From Lachnospiraceae bacterium (lineage in GTDB: Bacteria > Bacillota > Clostridia > Lachnospirales > Lachnospiraceae): DNA of 11,030 nt. The position numbers were made by a program, and so were the translations under genes. The notes under the pieces were generated by a model. It searched no databases. It saw only the letters and a list, made by a program, of their open reading frames with translations, and had not been told where the DNA came from. How positions within the stretch are numbered: the stretch's first letter is position 1; each line of letters begins with the position of its first letter. This document shows positions 1-6,999 of this stretch, piece by piece. The stretch is from NCBI GenBank assembly GCA_014804185.1, contig JAAVAG010000059.1:1-11030 (forward strand), given 5' to 3'.

Positions 1-338
1 ACATCCTGAAAGGGGCCGAATCCTCTCCCCACGTGGTTGAACACGCCGTCCAGCACCACTTTGATTCCATTCTCATGAAGCGCCCGGCAGACATCCTTAA
101 AATCCGCATTGCTGCCCAGTCTGCAGTCGATCTTCCTGTAGTCCCTGGTATTATAACCGTGTGTGTCCGATTCAAAGACCGGTGAAAAATATATGGCGTC
201 CACCCCCATCCTCTTCATATGCGGTATCCAGTCCAGCACCTTGCGGATCCGGCTCACCTCCACCCCGTCGTTTTCAAACGGCGCGCCGCAGAATCCCAGT
301 GGATAAATCTGGTAAAACACGCTTTCATATGCCCACAT
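1..338 (-). CDS. GH13 alpha-amylase-family glycosidase, N-terminal part (cut by the window edge)
   Basis: This is the first 112 residues of a glycoside hydrolase family 13 enzyme; the rest lies left of the window. Residues 1-15 (MWAYESVFYQIYPLG) are the first beta-strand of the (beta/alpha)8 barrel, as seen in maltodextrin glucosidases and cyclomaltodextrinases. Residues 46-76 include the FSPVFES and HGYNTRDY segments that precede conserved region I. DGVFNHVG at 97-104 is region I itself, with the conserved Asp97, Asn101 and His102. No signal peptide is seen, so an intracellular enzyme acting on alpha-1,4-glucans or maltodextrins is likely. The ATG at 338-336 is preceded by AGAGGAGG about 9 nt upstream, which fixes the start. 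A promoter lies at 401-429. The catalytic Asp and Glu are outside the window, so substrate specificity cannot be judged. The family call is firm; the exact enzyme is not. Confidence 0.9.
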   Translation of the reverse strand, partial: MWAYESVFYQIYPLGFCGAPFENDGVEVSRIRKVLDWIPHMKRMGVDAIYFSPVFESDTHGYNTRDYRKIDCRLGSNADFKDVCRALHENGIKVVLDGVFNHVGRGFGPFQD

Positions 339-400
339 ATTCCGTTGTCCTCCTCTTTCAGCATTCCTGATAATCTGCATCGCCCAGACGATGTTCTTTC

Positions 401-429
401 ATTATAGTGGATTTTCCGCGCCCTGTCCA
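401..429 (-). promoter_or_regulatory. Sigma-A promoter for the GH13 gene
   Basis: On the minus strand the sequence reads TGGACA (424-429), a 17-bp spacer, then a perfect TATAAT (401-406). The expected start of transcription near 394 gives a leader of about 55 nt before the ATG at 338. This is read directly from sequence and not tested. Confidence 0.7.
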
Positions 430-714
430 CCTCCCTGTCTGGTTTCGGTGGATTTCTCCCCGGAACCGCCTGTCATTGACCGATTTGGTATTTTTTTGTC
501 CTTTCGAGAGGCTTTTTGCCACAAAAATGAAGAGCGTGTCGATTTTTTGTGGACAAGTGGAAAAAGAAATCCCCAATTTCCACATAGTTATCCACATATG
601 ACACGTGTATCACTTTTTGTTTCAACACTGTCAGATATATGACGCCTCCACTGTCGGCTGACATCCACAGGGCATCGGATGTGCCGCATTGGTTCCATGT
701 CCCTCAAACAGCTT
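430..714. other. Divergent intergenic region with nested palindrome of DnaA-box-like motifs
   Basis: I see no convincing gene between the two divergent promoters. Short open frames here lack good ribosome binding sites and resemble no family I know. The notable content is at 548-596. A perfect DnaA box TTATCCACA lies at 588-596 on the plus strand, and TTGTCCACA (one mismatch) lies at 548-556 on the minus strand. Nested between them is the inverted pair GTGGAAA (557-563) and TTTCCAC (577-583). A weaker ACATCCACA sits at 661-669. The arrangement is symmetrical. It could be a DnaA-binding cluster or the site of another regulator; a replication origin is not supported by the gene context. Confidence 0.35.
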
Positions 715-744
715 CTGGCAAGCGCCGCTTCGATGTGGTACAAT
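715..744 (+). promoter_or_regulatory. Probable promoter of nfo
   Basis: CTGGCA (715-720) as a weak -35 box, an 18-bp spacer and TACAAT (739-744) as the -10 box lie just upstream of the nfo ribosome binding site. The predicted start near 751 would leave a leader of only about 20 nt. The -10 is good and the -35 is 4 of 6. Confidence 0.5.
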
Positions 745-770
745 AAGCCTGAACATAAGGAGGTACGGAC

Positions 771-1643
771 TTGGAACAGCAAAAGATCAAACTCGGTTCC
801 CATGTGGGCATGAACGGAAAAGACATGTTTGCAGGCTCCGTCAGGGAAGCGCTTTCCTACGGGGCAAACACTTTTATGATATACACCGGCGCGCCGCAGA
901 ACACCCGCCGCAAAGAACTGGCTCAGCTGCATATTGAAGCCGGTCATGCACTGATGGAACAAAACGGAATCGAAGAGTTTATTGTACATGCGCCCTATAT
1001 TATCAACCCGGCAAACAGCGTCAATCCGGCTACCTTTGAACTGGCGGTGAATTTCCTGCGTCTGGAACTGGACAGGAGCAGCTCCATGGGCAGCCGCATT
1101 CTGGTGCTGCACCCCGGCTCCCACGTAGGGGCGGGCAAAGAAAAAGGCATCCGGAAAATCGCGGAGTGCATCAACACGGTGCTGGAAGCCGGAAGCGAAT
1201 GTATGATCGCACTGGAAACCATGGCCGGAAAGGGTTCTGAGATCGGATCCACCTTCGAAGATCTGGCAGAGATCTATGACCAGGTTGGTCAAAGCAATCT
1301 GCTCCGCGTCTGCATGGATACCTGTCATATGCATGATGCCGGTTATCCCGTATCCGAGGATTTTGACAGCGTACTGGAAACGTTCGACCGCCTCCTGGGC
1401 CTCTCCCAGATCGCTGCCATCCATATCAACGACAGCAAAAATCCCCGGGGCGCCGGAAAAGACCGGCATGCCAACATCGGGGAAGGATATATCGGTTATG
1501 AAGCGCTGCACCGCATCGTCCATCATCCCGCTCTGGTCAAAGTCCCCAAGATACTGGAGACTCCCTACCGCCCTCTGCCGGACGATCCGTCCAAAACCGC
1601 GGCGCCCTATAAGGAGGAGATCGCCTGGCTGCTACAGCCATGA
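771..1643 (+). CDS. nfo: Endonuclease IV (apurinic/apyrimidinic endonuclease)
   Basis: Endonuclease IV cuts the DNA backbone 5' of abasic sites and removes 3' blocking groups in base excision repair; it is a cytoplasmic trinuclear-zinc TIM barrel. All nine expected metal ligands are visible in the 290-residue product: His73 (VHAPY), His114 (LHPGSH), Glu149 (ALETMAG), Asp183 and His186 (CMDTCHMHDAGY), His218 (IHINDSK), Asp231 and His233 (DRHANIGEG) and Glu263 (ILETP). The length is normal for the family. The start is a TTG at 771: AAGGAGG at 757-763 sits 7 nt upstream, and the frame continues straight into the conserved LGSHVGM strand, which a start at the internal ATG (Met14) would truncate. 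The 3' end overlaps the convergent helicase gene by 12 bp, leaving no room for a private terminator. The product call is near certain. Confidence 0.97.
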   Translation: MEQQKIKLGSHVGMNGKDMFAGSVREALSYGANTFMIYTGAPQNTRRKELAQLHIEAGHALMEQNGIEEFIVHAPYIINPANSVNPATFELAVNFLRLELDRSSSMGSRILVLHPGSHVGAGKEKGIRKIAECINTVLEAGSECMIALETMAGKGSEIGSTFEDLAEIYDQVGQSNLLRVCMDTCHMHDAGYPVSEDFDSVLETFDRLLGLSQIAAIHINDSKNPRGAGKDRHANIGEGYIGYEALHRIVHHPALVKVPKILETPYRPLPDDPSKTAAPYKEEIAWLLQP

Positions 1644-4160
1644 ATCCCAGAAACGTTCTATCTTCCGGGCTATGCTGTTTCTGGTCACAATCTCACAGGA
1701 TTCCCATTCTCTGGGAAACATCCTCCTGTAAGTATACTGCCGGAAACGCTCGTCCAAGAGGACAATGATCCCCACATCCTCCGCAGTCCGAATCACTCTG
1801 CCCGCCGCCTGGAGCACTTTATTCATACCGGGATAACAGTACGCGTAATCAAATCCGTTTTCTCCCCGCTCATCAAAGTACTTTCTGTAGATCTCCCGCT
1901 CATGGCATACCTGGGGCAGCCCCGTTCCCACCACGATAACGCCGATCAGGCTGTCCCGCTTCAGATCGATTCCCTCACTGAAGATCCCTCCCAAAACGCA
2001 GAACCCGATCAGGATCTGATCTTCCTCCGTCTCGATCTCCATCTGAATCTCTTTTCCCAGATCACACTCTGTATTTCCCTCAAACCGGGCAAGAAAAGCC
2101 TCCCGTTCCGCCTCGTCCATGCGTTCCCCCTGCACGATACACACTTTTCTCTCATCGGCAAAATGCTGCGCATAACAGGCATAGACCTCCTCCAGAAAAG
2201 CGTGGGAGGGAAAGAATACCATATAGTTGCCATGGCGGTTTTTGACGATCTCCTCGATATAACAGGCAATATTGTAGTATTCCTCCGGAGAACGTCTGGC
2301 ATATTTGCTCGTCACGTCACTGCCGATAAACAATGCCCGCCTTTCGGGATCAAAGACAGATCTGGCATAGACCTCATAATCCTCCTCCCCTCCCCCAAGC
2401 AGCTTTTTGTAATATTGAACAGGAAGCAGCGTGGCGGAAAATAAAATCGTGCTTCTCCCCTTATCCATACAGCCGCGCAGTTTCTCCGACGGGTTCACAC
2501 AGAGAAGCTTCACAATAAAACTGCCATCAGATTCCAGTTCCGTATACATGACATAGTTGTCATCCAGTTCATCATAAATCTCCAAAAAGTGCGATATTTC
2601 GAAGTAAAATAAGAGAATCTCATCTGTGACACTCGTGTCATAGATCTCGCTTTTTTCTTCCAGATACTCGTCCATGCTTCCTGAAAGCTGACTCAATATC
2701 TGCACCAGCGGTTCTATATCCTCCACGATTTCCATGCCCTCACAGGTTCTCTTCAGACGCAGAAGTTCCTTGTTGCATTTTTCGAGCAATTTCTCAATTT
2801 TGAATATCTGATCATGCCTCTGACCGGCTGCGCCCCCTTTCCCCGCTACGCCGATTTCATTTTTCAGTTTTAAAAATTCTTCCTTGCACAGCAGCGCGCT
2901 GTACATTTCTCTGCCGCGGTCCAGCAGATTGTGCGCCTCGTCCACAAGGAAAATGTAGTTTTCCCTGCCCTCCTCCCCGAAGAACCGTTTCAGCCGGGCA
3001 TGGGGGTCAAAGACATAATTATAATCACAGATAATGCCGTCAGCAAACAGACTCATATCCAGACAGAGTTCAAACGGACATATCTGATACTTTCTGGCAT
3101 ACTCCTCTATCTTTTCCCGGGTAAAGCTGTGACTGTTTGTGAGAAGTTCATAGATCGCTTCATTGACTCTGTCATAATGCCCCCTGGCATAGGGGCAGTA
3201 TTCCGGGCTGCATTTCGCCTCCCCCATAAAACAGATTTTTTCCTTTGCCGTCAGAACCACACTCTTAAACCGGAGGCCGCCGGCCCGAAGGATCTCAAAT
3301 GTATTCTCCGCTACCGTGCGTGTGATCGTCTTCGCCGTGAGATAAAACACCTTGTCCCCCAGTCCCTGCCCCATGGCCTTAATGGCGGGAAACAGCGTAG
3401 AGATCGTTTTCCCCACGCCGGTGGGCGCCTCAATGAAGAGTTTCTTCCTATGATAAATAGTCTGATACACGTATTTGACCAGCTCTCTCTGTCCCTCCCG
3501 GTACGGGAACGGAAATTCCATCCGCATAATCGAGTTTTGCCGCTGCTCATGCCACACACGCTCGTGCTCCGCCCACTTCTGATACTCTCCCATCACCTCA
3601 TTGAACCATTCGGTCAATTCCGTCATTGCGTATTCTTCGTGAAAATATTTGATTTCCTCTGTCTCTATGCTGCAGTATGTCATTCTCACCCGCACAAAAT
3701 GGAGGGCATGCTGGGTTCCATAAATAAACGCGTACATCTTCGCCTGAGCCAAATGCACCGGTGCAGGCGCTTTGATTCTCTCCAGGGCTCTGTACGTTCC
3801 CTTGATCTCATCGATTGTGACACAGATATCCTCGTCCGCCACTTCCAGGCTCCCGGACTCCGCTCCCGGCAGCATCCGGATCTTCTCGTTTTGTTCTGTG
3901 ATGACCCCGTCCGCCCTGCCCTCGATGACCAGTATGTATTTTTCCGCAGTGTAAACGTAACGCAGAAAAACTTCCGTCTCATAGCCGGAACCCATCCGCC
4001 GCTGTATCATGCGGTGTATGCGGCTTCCCTCCTGCATGGCATTTTCCGCTCCGCCGATTCTCCGGTTATCAATATCGCCTGACCGCAGGATAAATTCCAC
4101 CAGATTTCTCACCGATATCCGCATTTCCGTTTTATTCTGTTTTCCGTCCGGCAGTTTCAT
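1632..4160 (-). CDS. Cas4-like nuclease / DinG-XPD-family helicase fusion
   Basis: This is a superfamily 2 DNA helicase of the DinG/Rad3/XPD type, 842 residues from the chosen start. The helicase has a Walker A motif APTGVGKT (245-252), a DEAH box (407-410), four cysteines placed like an XPD iron-sulfur cluster (C310, C317, C322, C361), and motif VI QAAGRVIRT (784-792). Residues 1 to about 200 look like a PD-(D/E)XK nuclease of the Cas4/RecB type: His49, GRAD with Asp84, DEIK (117-120) and QAKMY (139-143). Expected role: ATP-driven unwinding coupled to DNA cleavage in repair, in the cytoplasm. I chose the ATG at 4160, with AAGG 8 nt upstream. The open frame extends to a TTG at 4295, but that stretch contains the promoter and the terminator hairpin. 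An ATG at 4124 (MRISVRNLVEF) is also possible. The helicase call is firm; nuclease activity is inferred. Confidence 0.92.
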   Translation of the reverse strand: MKLPDGKQNKTEMRISVRNLVEFILRSGDIDNRRIGGAENAMQEGSRIHRMIQRRMGSGYETEVFLRYVYTAEKYILVIEGRADGVITEQNEKIRMLPGAESGSLEVADEDICVTIDEIKGTYRALERIKAPAPVHLAQAKMYAFIYGTQHALHFVRVRMTYCSIETEEIKYFHEEYAMTELTEWFNEVMGEYQKWAEHERVWHEQRQNSIMRMEFPFPYREGQRELVKYVYQTIYHRKKLFIEAPTGVGKTISTLFPAIKAMGQGLGDKVFYLTAKTITRTVAENTFEILRAGGLRFKSVVLTAKEKICFMGEAKCSPEYCPYARGHYDRVNEAIYELLTNSHSFTREKIEEYARKYQICPFELCLDMSLFADGIICDYNYVFDPHARLKRFFGEEGRENYIFLVDEAHNLLDRGREMYSALLCKEEFLKLKNEIGVAGKGGAAGQRHDQIFKIEKLLEKCNKELLRLKRTCEGMEIVEDIEPLVQILSQLSGSMDEYLEEKSEIYDTSVTDEILLFYFEISHFLEIYDELDDNYVMYTELESDGSFIVKLLCVNPSEKLRGCMDKGRSTILFSATLLPVQYYKKLLGGGEEDYEVYARSVFDPERRALFIGSDVTSKYARRSPEEYYNIACYIEEIVKNRHGNYMVFFPSHAFLEEVYACYAQHFADERKVCIVQGERMDEAEREAFLARFEGNTECDLGKEIQMEIETEEDQILIGFCVLGGIFSEGIDLKRDSLIGVIVVGTGLPQVCHEREIYRKYFDERGENGFDYAYCYPGMNKVLQAAGRVIRTAEDVGIIVLLDERFRQYTYRRMFPREWESCEIVTRNSIARKIERFWDSWL

Positions 4161-4220
4161 CCCAATAACCTTGTCCTTTCCGCAGTCCGCGCTCCCAGTG
4201 GTCCAGACCCGCCTTATACC

Positions 4221-4263
4221 AAAAAACTCCCTGACATGATAGTATCCTATCCATGCCAGGGAG
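4221..4263 (-). terminator. Rho-independent terminator of the HPr-like gene
   Basis: On the minus strand the arms CTCCCTGGCATG and CATGTCAGGGAG, extended inward by GATAG/CTATC with a one-base bulge, enclose a 4-nt loop and are followed by TTTTTT (4221-4226). It lies about 33 nt past the stop codon at 4296. The stem also contains a promoter (4239-4267), so the palindrome may double as an operator. Confidence 0.7.
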
Positions 4264-4267
4264 TCAA
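4239..4267 (-). promoter_or_regulatory. Sigma-A promoter for the helicase gene, inside the terminator stem
   Basis: TTGACT (4262-4267), a 17-bp spacer and TACTAT (4239-4244) read toward the helicase. The predicted start near 4232 lies in the second arm of the hairpin, so the new transcript would not contain the whole stem and would escape termination. The leader to the ATG at 4160 would be about 70 nt. Confidence 0.6.
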
Positions 4268-4295
4268 TTATAACCGAACTTTCACTTGCCGCCAA
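4267..4295 (-). promoter_or_regulatory. Possible second, upstream promoter for the helicase gene
   Basis: TTGGCG (4290-4295), a 17-bp spacer and a perfect TATAAT (4267-4272) lie directly upstream of the first promoter and share one base with it. A transcript from here would contain the entire terminator hairpin and should mostly stop. It is therefore either weak, or conditional on the hairpin not forming. Confidence 0.4.
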
Positions 4296-4520
4296 TCAGC
4301 AGGCTATCGCATGACTTTGAAGTAATTCTTCCAATTCAGTGTTATACCCGTCGTATCTCACCGACAGAATCTTGGAAAAATCCAATCCGTATACACCAAG
4401 AAAGGACTTGGCATCTACGATATACCTGTTGTAAGCGATGTCAATCTCAAAATCACATTTTGAAGTGACTGTAACAAAATGCTGCACTTCGTCCGGTTTC
4501 AATTTGATCCTACGTTCCAT
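4296..4520 (-). CDS. HPr-like protein lacking the catalytic histidine
   Basis: This 74-residue protein has the fold pattern of HPr, the phosphocarrier of the sugar phosphotransferase system. Numbered from the ATG, YIVDAKSFLGVYGLD (33-47) matches the segment around regulatory Ser46 of HPr, including the Lys-Ser pair, and the ending TELEELLQSH resembles the last helix. The segment that should carry the phosphorylated His15 (GLHxRPA) is missing. The only nearby histidine, in VQHFV, aligns with the helix after it. Such proteins are common in clostridia beside the true HPr, and their role is unknown to me; a regulatory part using the serine site is possible. I chose the ATG at 4520 over the GTG at 4523 because GGAAGG lies 9 nt upstream. 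It appears to be a single-gene unit with its own promoter and terminator. Confidence 0.78.
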   Translation of the reverse strand: MERRIKLKPDEVQHFVTVTSKCDFEIDIAYNRYIVDAKSFLGVYGLDFSKILSVRYDGYNTELEELLQSHAIAC

Positions 4521-4574
4521 CACAACCTACCTTCCTTTCATCTTGAATACGCTGTTTGCTTATATTTGATGTAT

Positions 4575-4602
4575 ATTATACTCAATTTGATTTGATTGTA
4601 AA
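4575..4602 (-). promoter_or_regulatory. Sigma-A promoter of the HPr-like gene
   Basis: TTTACA (4597-4602), a 16-bp spacer and a perfect TATAAT (4575-4580) lie upstream of the ATG at 4520, giving a leader of about 48 nt. The -35 box overlaps a 12-bp perfect palindrome. Confidence 0.7.
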
Positions 4603-4611
4603 TCGCGATTT
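4600..4611. promoter_or_regulatory. Palindromic operator candidate AAATCGCGATTT
   Basis: A perfect 12-bp palindrome overlaps the last bases of the -35 box of the HPr-like gene. Its position suits a repressor or an activator dimer. I do not recognise the regulator. Confidence 0.35.
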
Positions 4612-4685
4612 TTACAAATTCTGAGATGGGATTTCATGTTTTTTGGTAAAAATTTTAGATATCTGCCAAATTGCACAAAATCTGT

Positions 4686-5471
4686 CTATTCAGGTATAAA
4701 CTCTGTCATATATTTCCGAAAACGAATGGGAAGCATATTTCTCTGCAATTCCAGATTTTCCCTCTCTTTAATACTTATTTTATGACAAAAATATCGGAAC
4801 AGTTCCTGATACTCCTCCTCTTTCTCCGAGAATCCTCCCTCAAGTTTTTCCATGTCCTCCTGCACTCCCGACGCCAGATACCATTCTCCCATAGCGGGAT
4901 GCACTGCCGCCACGTCGCGCTTATCGTCATAAATGATAAAATCCTCCGCCGGAAGCCTGTCGGCAAAATGCGGCGTCAGCATAGGCAGGATATTGTCGCG
5001 CGGTCCGATCTTCGCATACAGAATTCCCGTGCGCAGTTCCTGAAACCGCAGAAATTCTTTGAGATGATTCAGTTCATTGCACGCTCTCCTGCTGAGCTGC
5101 ATTACCTTGTGCACATACGGATCCGCCAGATGATCCATCACATGTCCCTGCTTTGCGGTGTCGCACTCATCCAGTCCCCAGGCGGCTGTCCGGTATACCG
5201 CCTGCGCCTTGTCGGCATCCGCCGTGGTCAGCGCCATGCACAGATCCTTATAGGTATCCTCCCCGAAGCGCTCCCGCAGCGTCCGCATCACCTTTACCGC
5301 CCTGGCAGTGTCCGTCTCGATCCTGATATATTCCGCAAAAAGCCGGTAATTTTCATCTTCTCCTGTCTGTATTCTTACCGTTTCCCGCGGCAGATGCCGC
5401 CTGTACACTTCATAGATGGCTGTAAAAACGCCCTCAAGACTGTCCTCGCAGATCAATATTTTTTCTTCCAT
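4686..5471 (-). CDS. Putative DNA repair partner protein (TIGR03915 / DUF4130 type)
   Basis: This 261-residue protein belongs to the family named after its constant partnership with a DNA-modification/repair radical SAM protein, and that partner is the gene immediately upstream. Visible landmarks are the N-terminal ICEDSLEGVFTAIYE segment, a central RRACNELNHLKEFLRFQEL helix, and the segment DDKRDVAAVHP followed by GEWYL, which belongs to the DUF4130 core. No enzymatic motif is obvious to me; in some bacteria the same domain is fused to a uracil-DNA-glycosylase-like domain, which supports a role in handling damaged bases. Two starts are possible. The ATG at 5483 has AGGA touching it. The ATG at 5471 has GGAG 6 nt upstream and gives the usual short lead into CEDS, so I chose it. 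It lies 18 nt after the stop of the radical SAM gene, so the two are surely co-transcribed. Confidence 0.85.
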   Translation of the reverse strand: MEEKILICEDSLEGVFTAIYEVYRRHLPRETVRIQTGEDENYRLFAEYIRIETDTARAVKVMRTLRERFGEDTYKDLCMALTTADADKAQAVYRTAAWGLDECDTAKQGHVMDHLADPYVHKVMQLSRRACNELNHLKEFLRFQELRTGILYAKIGPRDNILPMLTPHFADRLPAEDFIIYDDKRDVAAVHPAMGEWYLASGVQEDMEKLEGGFSEKEEEYQELFRYFCHKISIKERENLELQRNMLPIRFRKYMTEFIPE

Positions 5472-5489
5472 AATCGTCTCCATTCCTGC

Positions 5490-6845
5490 TCACAACTGAC
5501 CAAATACCGCCTGGTTCCGATCTACCACGGTCGGCTCGCTGTCAAAATGAAAATCGTCAAACAGTGACATTTGCCTGTACGTCATTCCGTCCTGCCCAAA
5601 GGATAATTTTTCCCTTCCGGACTCCTCCGTAAGATTGCGGACAATATAGTCTTCCTGCATTCTGGTCCGGTACATCATCTGTCCGTTGCAGGTAATGAAA
5701 TACAGCGCTCTTTTCAGCACCACACCTATTTTTCGCAGCGCCTGAAAATCAAGGCTGCCCATCCGTCTCGCCTTGACGATGCGCTGGGCGCTTTTCACGC
5801 CGATTCCCGGCACCCGCAGAATCATCTCGTATGACGCGCGGTTTATCTCCACCGGAAACTGCTCCAGATGCCGCACTGCCCAGTCCGCCTTGGGATCCAG
5901 CATCACATTGAAATACGGGCGCTTTTCATCCAGCAGTTCCCCTGCCTGAAATCCGTAAAACCGCAGAAGCCAGTCCGCCTGATAAAGCCGATGCTCCCGC
6001 AGCAGAGGCGGACCGCCGGGCAGCGCGGGCAGTGTGCTTTCCTCATTCACGTTTACAAAGGCGGAGTAAAATACACGCTTCAGTTCAAACTTCTGATACA
6101 GACTTTCCGCCACGCTCATAATCTGATAATCGCTCTCGGGTGTGGCTCCGATAATCATCTGTGTGGACTGTCCGGCTCCCACAAATCTGGGCGCATTCCG
6201 ATACAGCACAATCTCATCCCTGTTTTCGGCAATACCGTTCTGGATCTGCCGCATGGGAGTCAGAATATTCTTCCGGTGCTTGTTCGGCGCCAATGCCCGC
6301 AGCCCCTCCGCCGTAGGCAGTTCCAGATTCACGCTCATCCTGTCCGCCAGAAAGCCCGTCATCTGTATGAGCCGGGCATCCGCCCCCGGTATGGCCTTGA
6401 CATGGACATATCCGTTGAACCTGTGCTTCCTGCGCAGCAGAAAAAGCGTCCTGTAAATCAGTTCCATGGTAAAGTCAGGGCTTCGTATAATGCCTGAACT
6501 TAAAAAAAGCCCTTCTATATAATTGCGGCGGTAAAACTGCATGGTCAGTTCACACACCTCCTCGGGCGTAAACGTGGCCCTGGGGACATCGTTAGATCTT
6601 CTGTTGACGCAGTATTTGCAGTCAAATATGCACTCATTGGTAAACAGAATTTTTAAAAGTGAAATACATCTACCGTCTGCACTGAAGCTGTGGCAGATTC
6701 CCGCAGACAGACAGTTCCCCATATCTCTGCCGTTTCCCCGGCGCTCCACTCCGCTGGAAGTGCATGCCACATCATACTTTGCCGCATCGCTCAGTATCCC
6801 CAGCTTGTCCATGATCGTCATATCATCCATCGTCAGATACTCCAT
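5490..6845 (-). CDS. Putative DNA modification/repair radical SAM protein (TIGR03916 type)
   Basis: The 451-residue protein is a radical S-adenosylmethionine enzyme. Cys72, Cys76 and Cys79 in ECIFDCKYCVNRR form the CX3CX2C motif that holds the 4Fe-4S cluster. Four more cysteines upstream (28, 45, 51, 60) could bind a second cluster or a metal. A helix-hairpin-helix, VPGIGVKSAQRIVKARR (345-361), indicates DNA binding. The C-terminal tail has MSLFDDF, typical of this family. The family is named for linkage with uracil-DNA-glycosylase-like proteins and is thought to act on modified or damaged DNA; the reaction is not known to me. It is the first gene of an operon with the TIGR03915-type gene. 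A LexA-box candidate at its promoter suggests induction by DNA damage. The ATG at 6845 has GGAGG 11 nt upstream and GGTGAT closer in; an ATG at 6830 is the alternative start. Confidence 0.9.
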   Translation of the reverse strand: MEYLTMDDMTIMDKLGILSDAAKYDVACTSSGVERRGNGRDMGNCLSAGICHSFSADGRCISLLKILFTNECIFDCKYCVNRRSNDVPRATFTPEEVCELTMQFYRRNYIEGLFLSSGIIRSPDFTMELIYRTLFLLRRKHRFNGYVHVKAIPGADARLIQMTGFLADRMSVNLELPTAEGLRALAPNKHRKNILTPMRQIQNGIAENRDEIVLYRNAPRFVGAGQSTQMIIGATPESDYQIMSVAESLYQKFELKRVFYSAFVNVNEESTLPALPGGPPLLREHRLYQADWLLRFYGFQAGELLDEKRPYFNVMLDPKADWAVRHLEQFPVEINRASYEMILRVPGIGVKSAQRIVKARRMGSLDFQALRKIGVVLKRALYFITCNGQMMYRTRMQEDYIVRNLTEESGREKLSFGQDGMTYRQMSLFDDFHFDSEPTVVDRNQAVFGQL

Positions 6846-6874
6846 GTCATCACCTGCCTCCCGGGCCCCAAATC

Positions 6875-6888
6875 AAAACAAACGTTCT
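6875..6888 (-). promoter_or_regulatory. Weaker LexA-like site
   Basis: On the minus strand AGAACGTTTGTTTT matches the gram-positive LexA consensus CGAACRNRYGTTYC at 11 of 14 positions. It lies just past the predicted transcription start of the repair operon. It is suggestive only because a better site lies on the other side of the promoter. Confidence 0.3.
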
Positions 6889-6898
6889 GTGTCTTATT

Positions 6899-6927
6899 AC
6901 TTTACCACACTTTTCCCGTATATGCAA
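6899..6927 (-). promoter_or_regulatory. Probable promoter of the repair radical SAM operon
   Basis: TTGCAT (6922-6927), a 17-bp spacer and TAAAGT (6899-6904) read toward the operon, giving a leader of about 45 nt. Both boxes are imperfect. An alternative -10, TAAAAT at 6932-6937, abuts the LexA box but has no good -35 box. Confidence 0.4.
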
Positions 6928-6936
6928 TACCATTTT

Positions 6937-6950
6937 AGAATATATGTTCG
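6937..6950 (-). promoter_or_regulatory. LexA (SOS) box candidate
   Basis: On the minus strand CGAACATATATTCT matches the Bacillus/Clostridium LexA consensus CGAACRNRYGTTYC at 12 of 14 positions. It lies about 90 bp upstream of the repair operon start codon, next to its promoter. Control of a DNA-repair operon by LexA fits the predicted function. It is also about 50 bp upstream of the divergent promoter at 7000-7028. Confidence 0.55.
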
Positions 6951-6999
6951 AGAACTTTTGTTTGCTATTTCATTCATTGGGGACTGAACGAAAAAACTA

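Noticed and set aside
358..664. Short overlapping open frames in the 339-770 intergenic region
   Set aside because: They lack good ribosome binding sites, overlap one another on both strands and have no recognisable protein features.
279..901. The 15-nt sequence CGGCGCGCCGCAGAA occurs at both 279-293 and 887-901
   Set aside because: It lies in unrelated coding regions, read from opposite strands relative to the genes, and is mostly a GC-rich palindrome; chance is the simpler explanation than a repeat element.
588..1526. A 312-codon open frame on the minus strand opposite nfo
   Set aside because: It lies wholly antisense to an unmistakable endonuclease IV with all metal ligands; its product resembles no family and reflects codon bias of the real gene.
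2931..4082. A 383-codon open frame on the plus strand opposite the helicase
   Set aside because: It is antisense to conserved helicase and nuclease motifs, has no convincing ribosome binding site and no recognisable domain.
4161..4295. N-terminal extension of the helicase starting at TTG 4295
   Set aside because: The stretch contains two promoter candidates and a terminator hairpin and encodes nothing like the family N-terminus.
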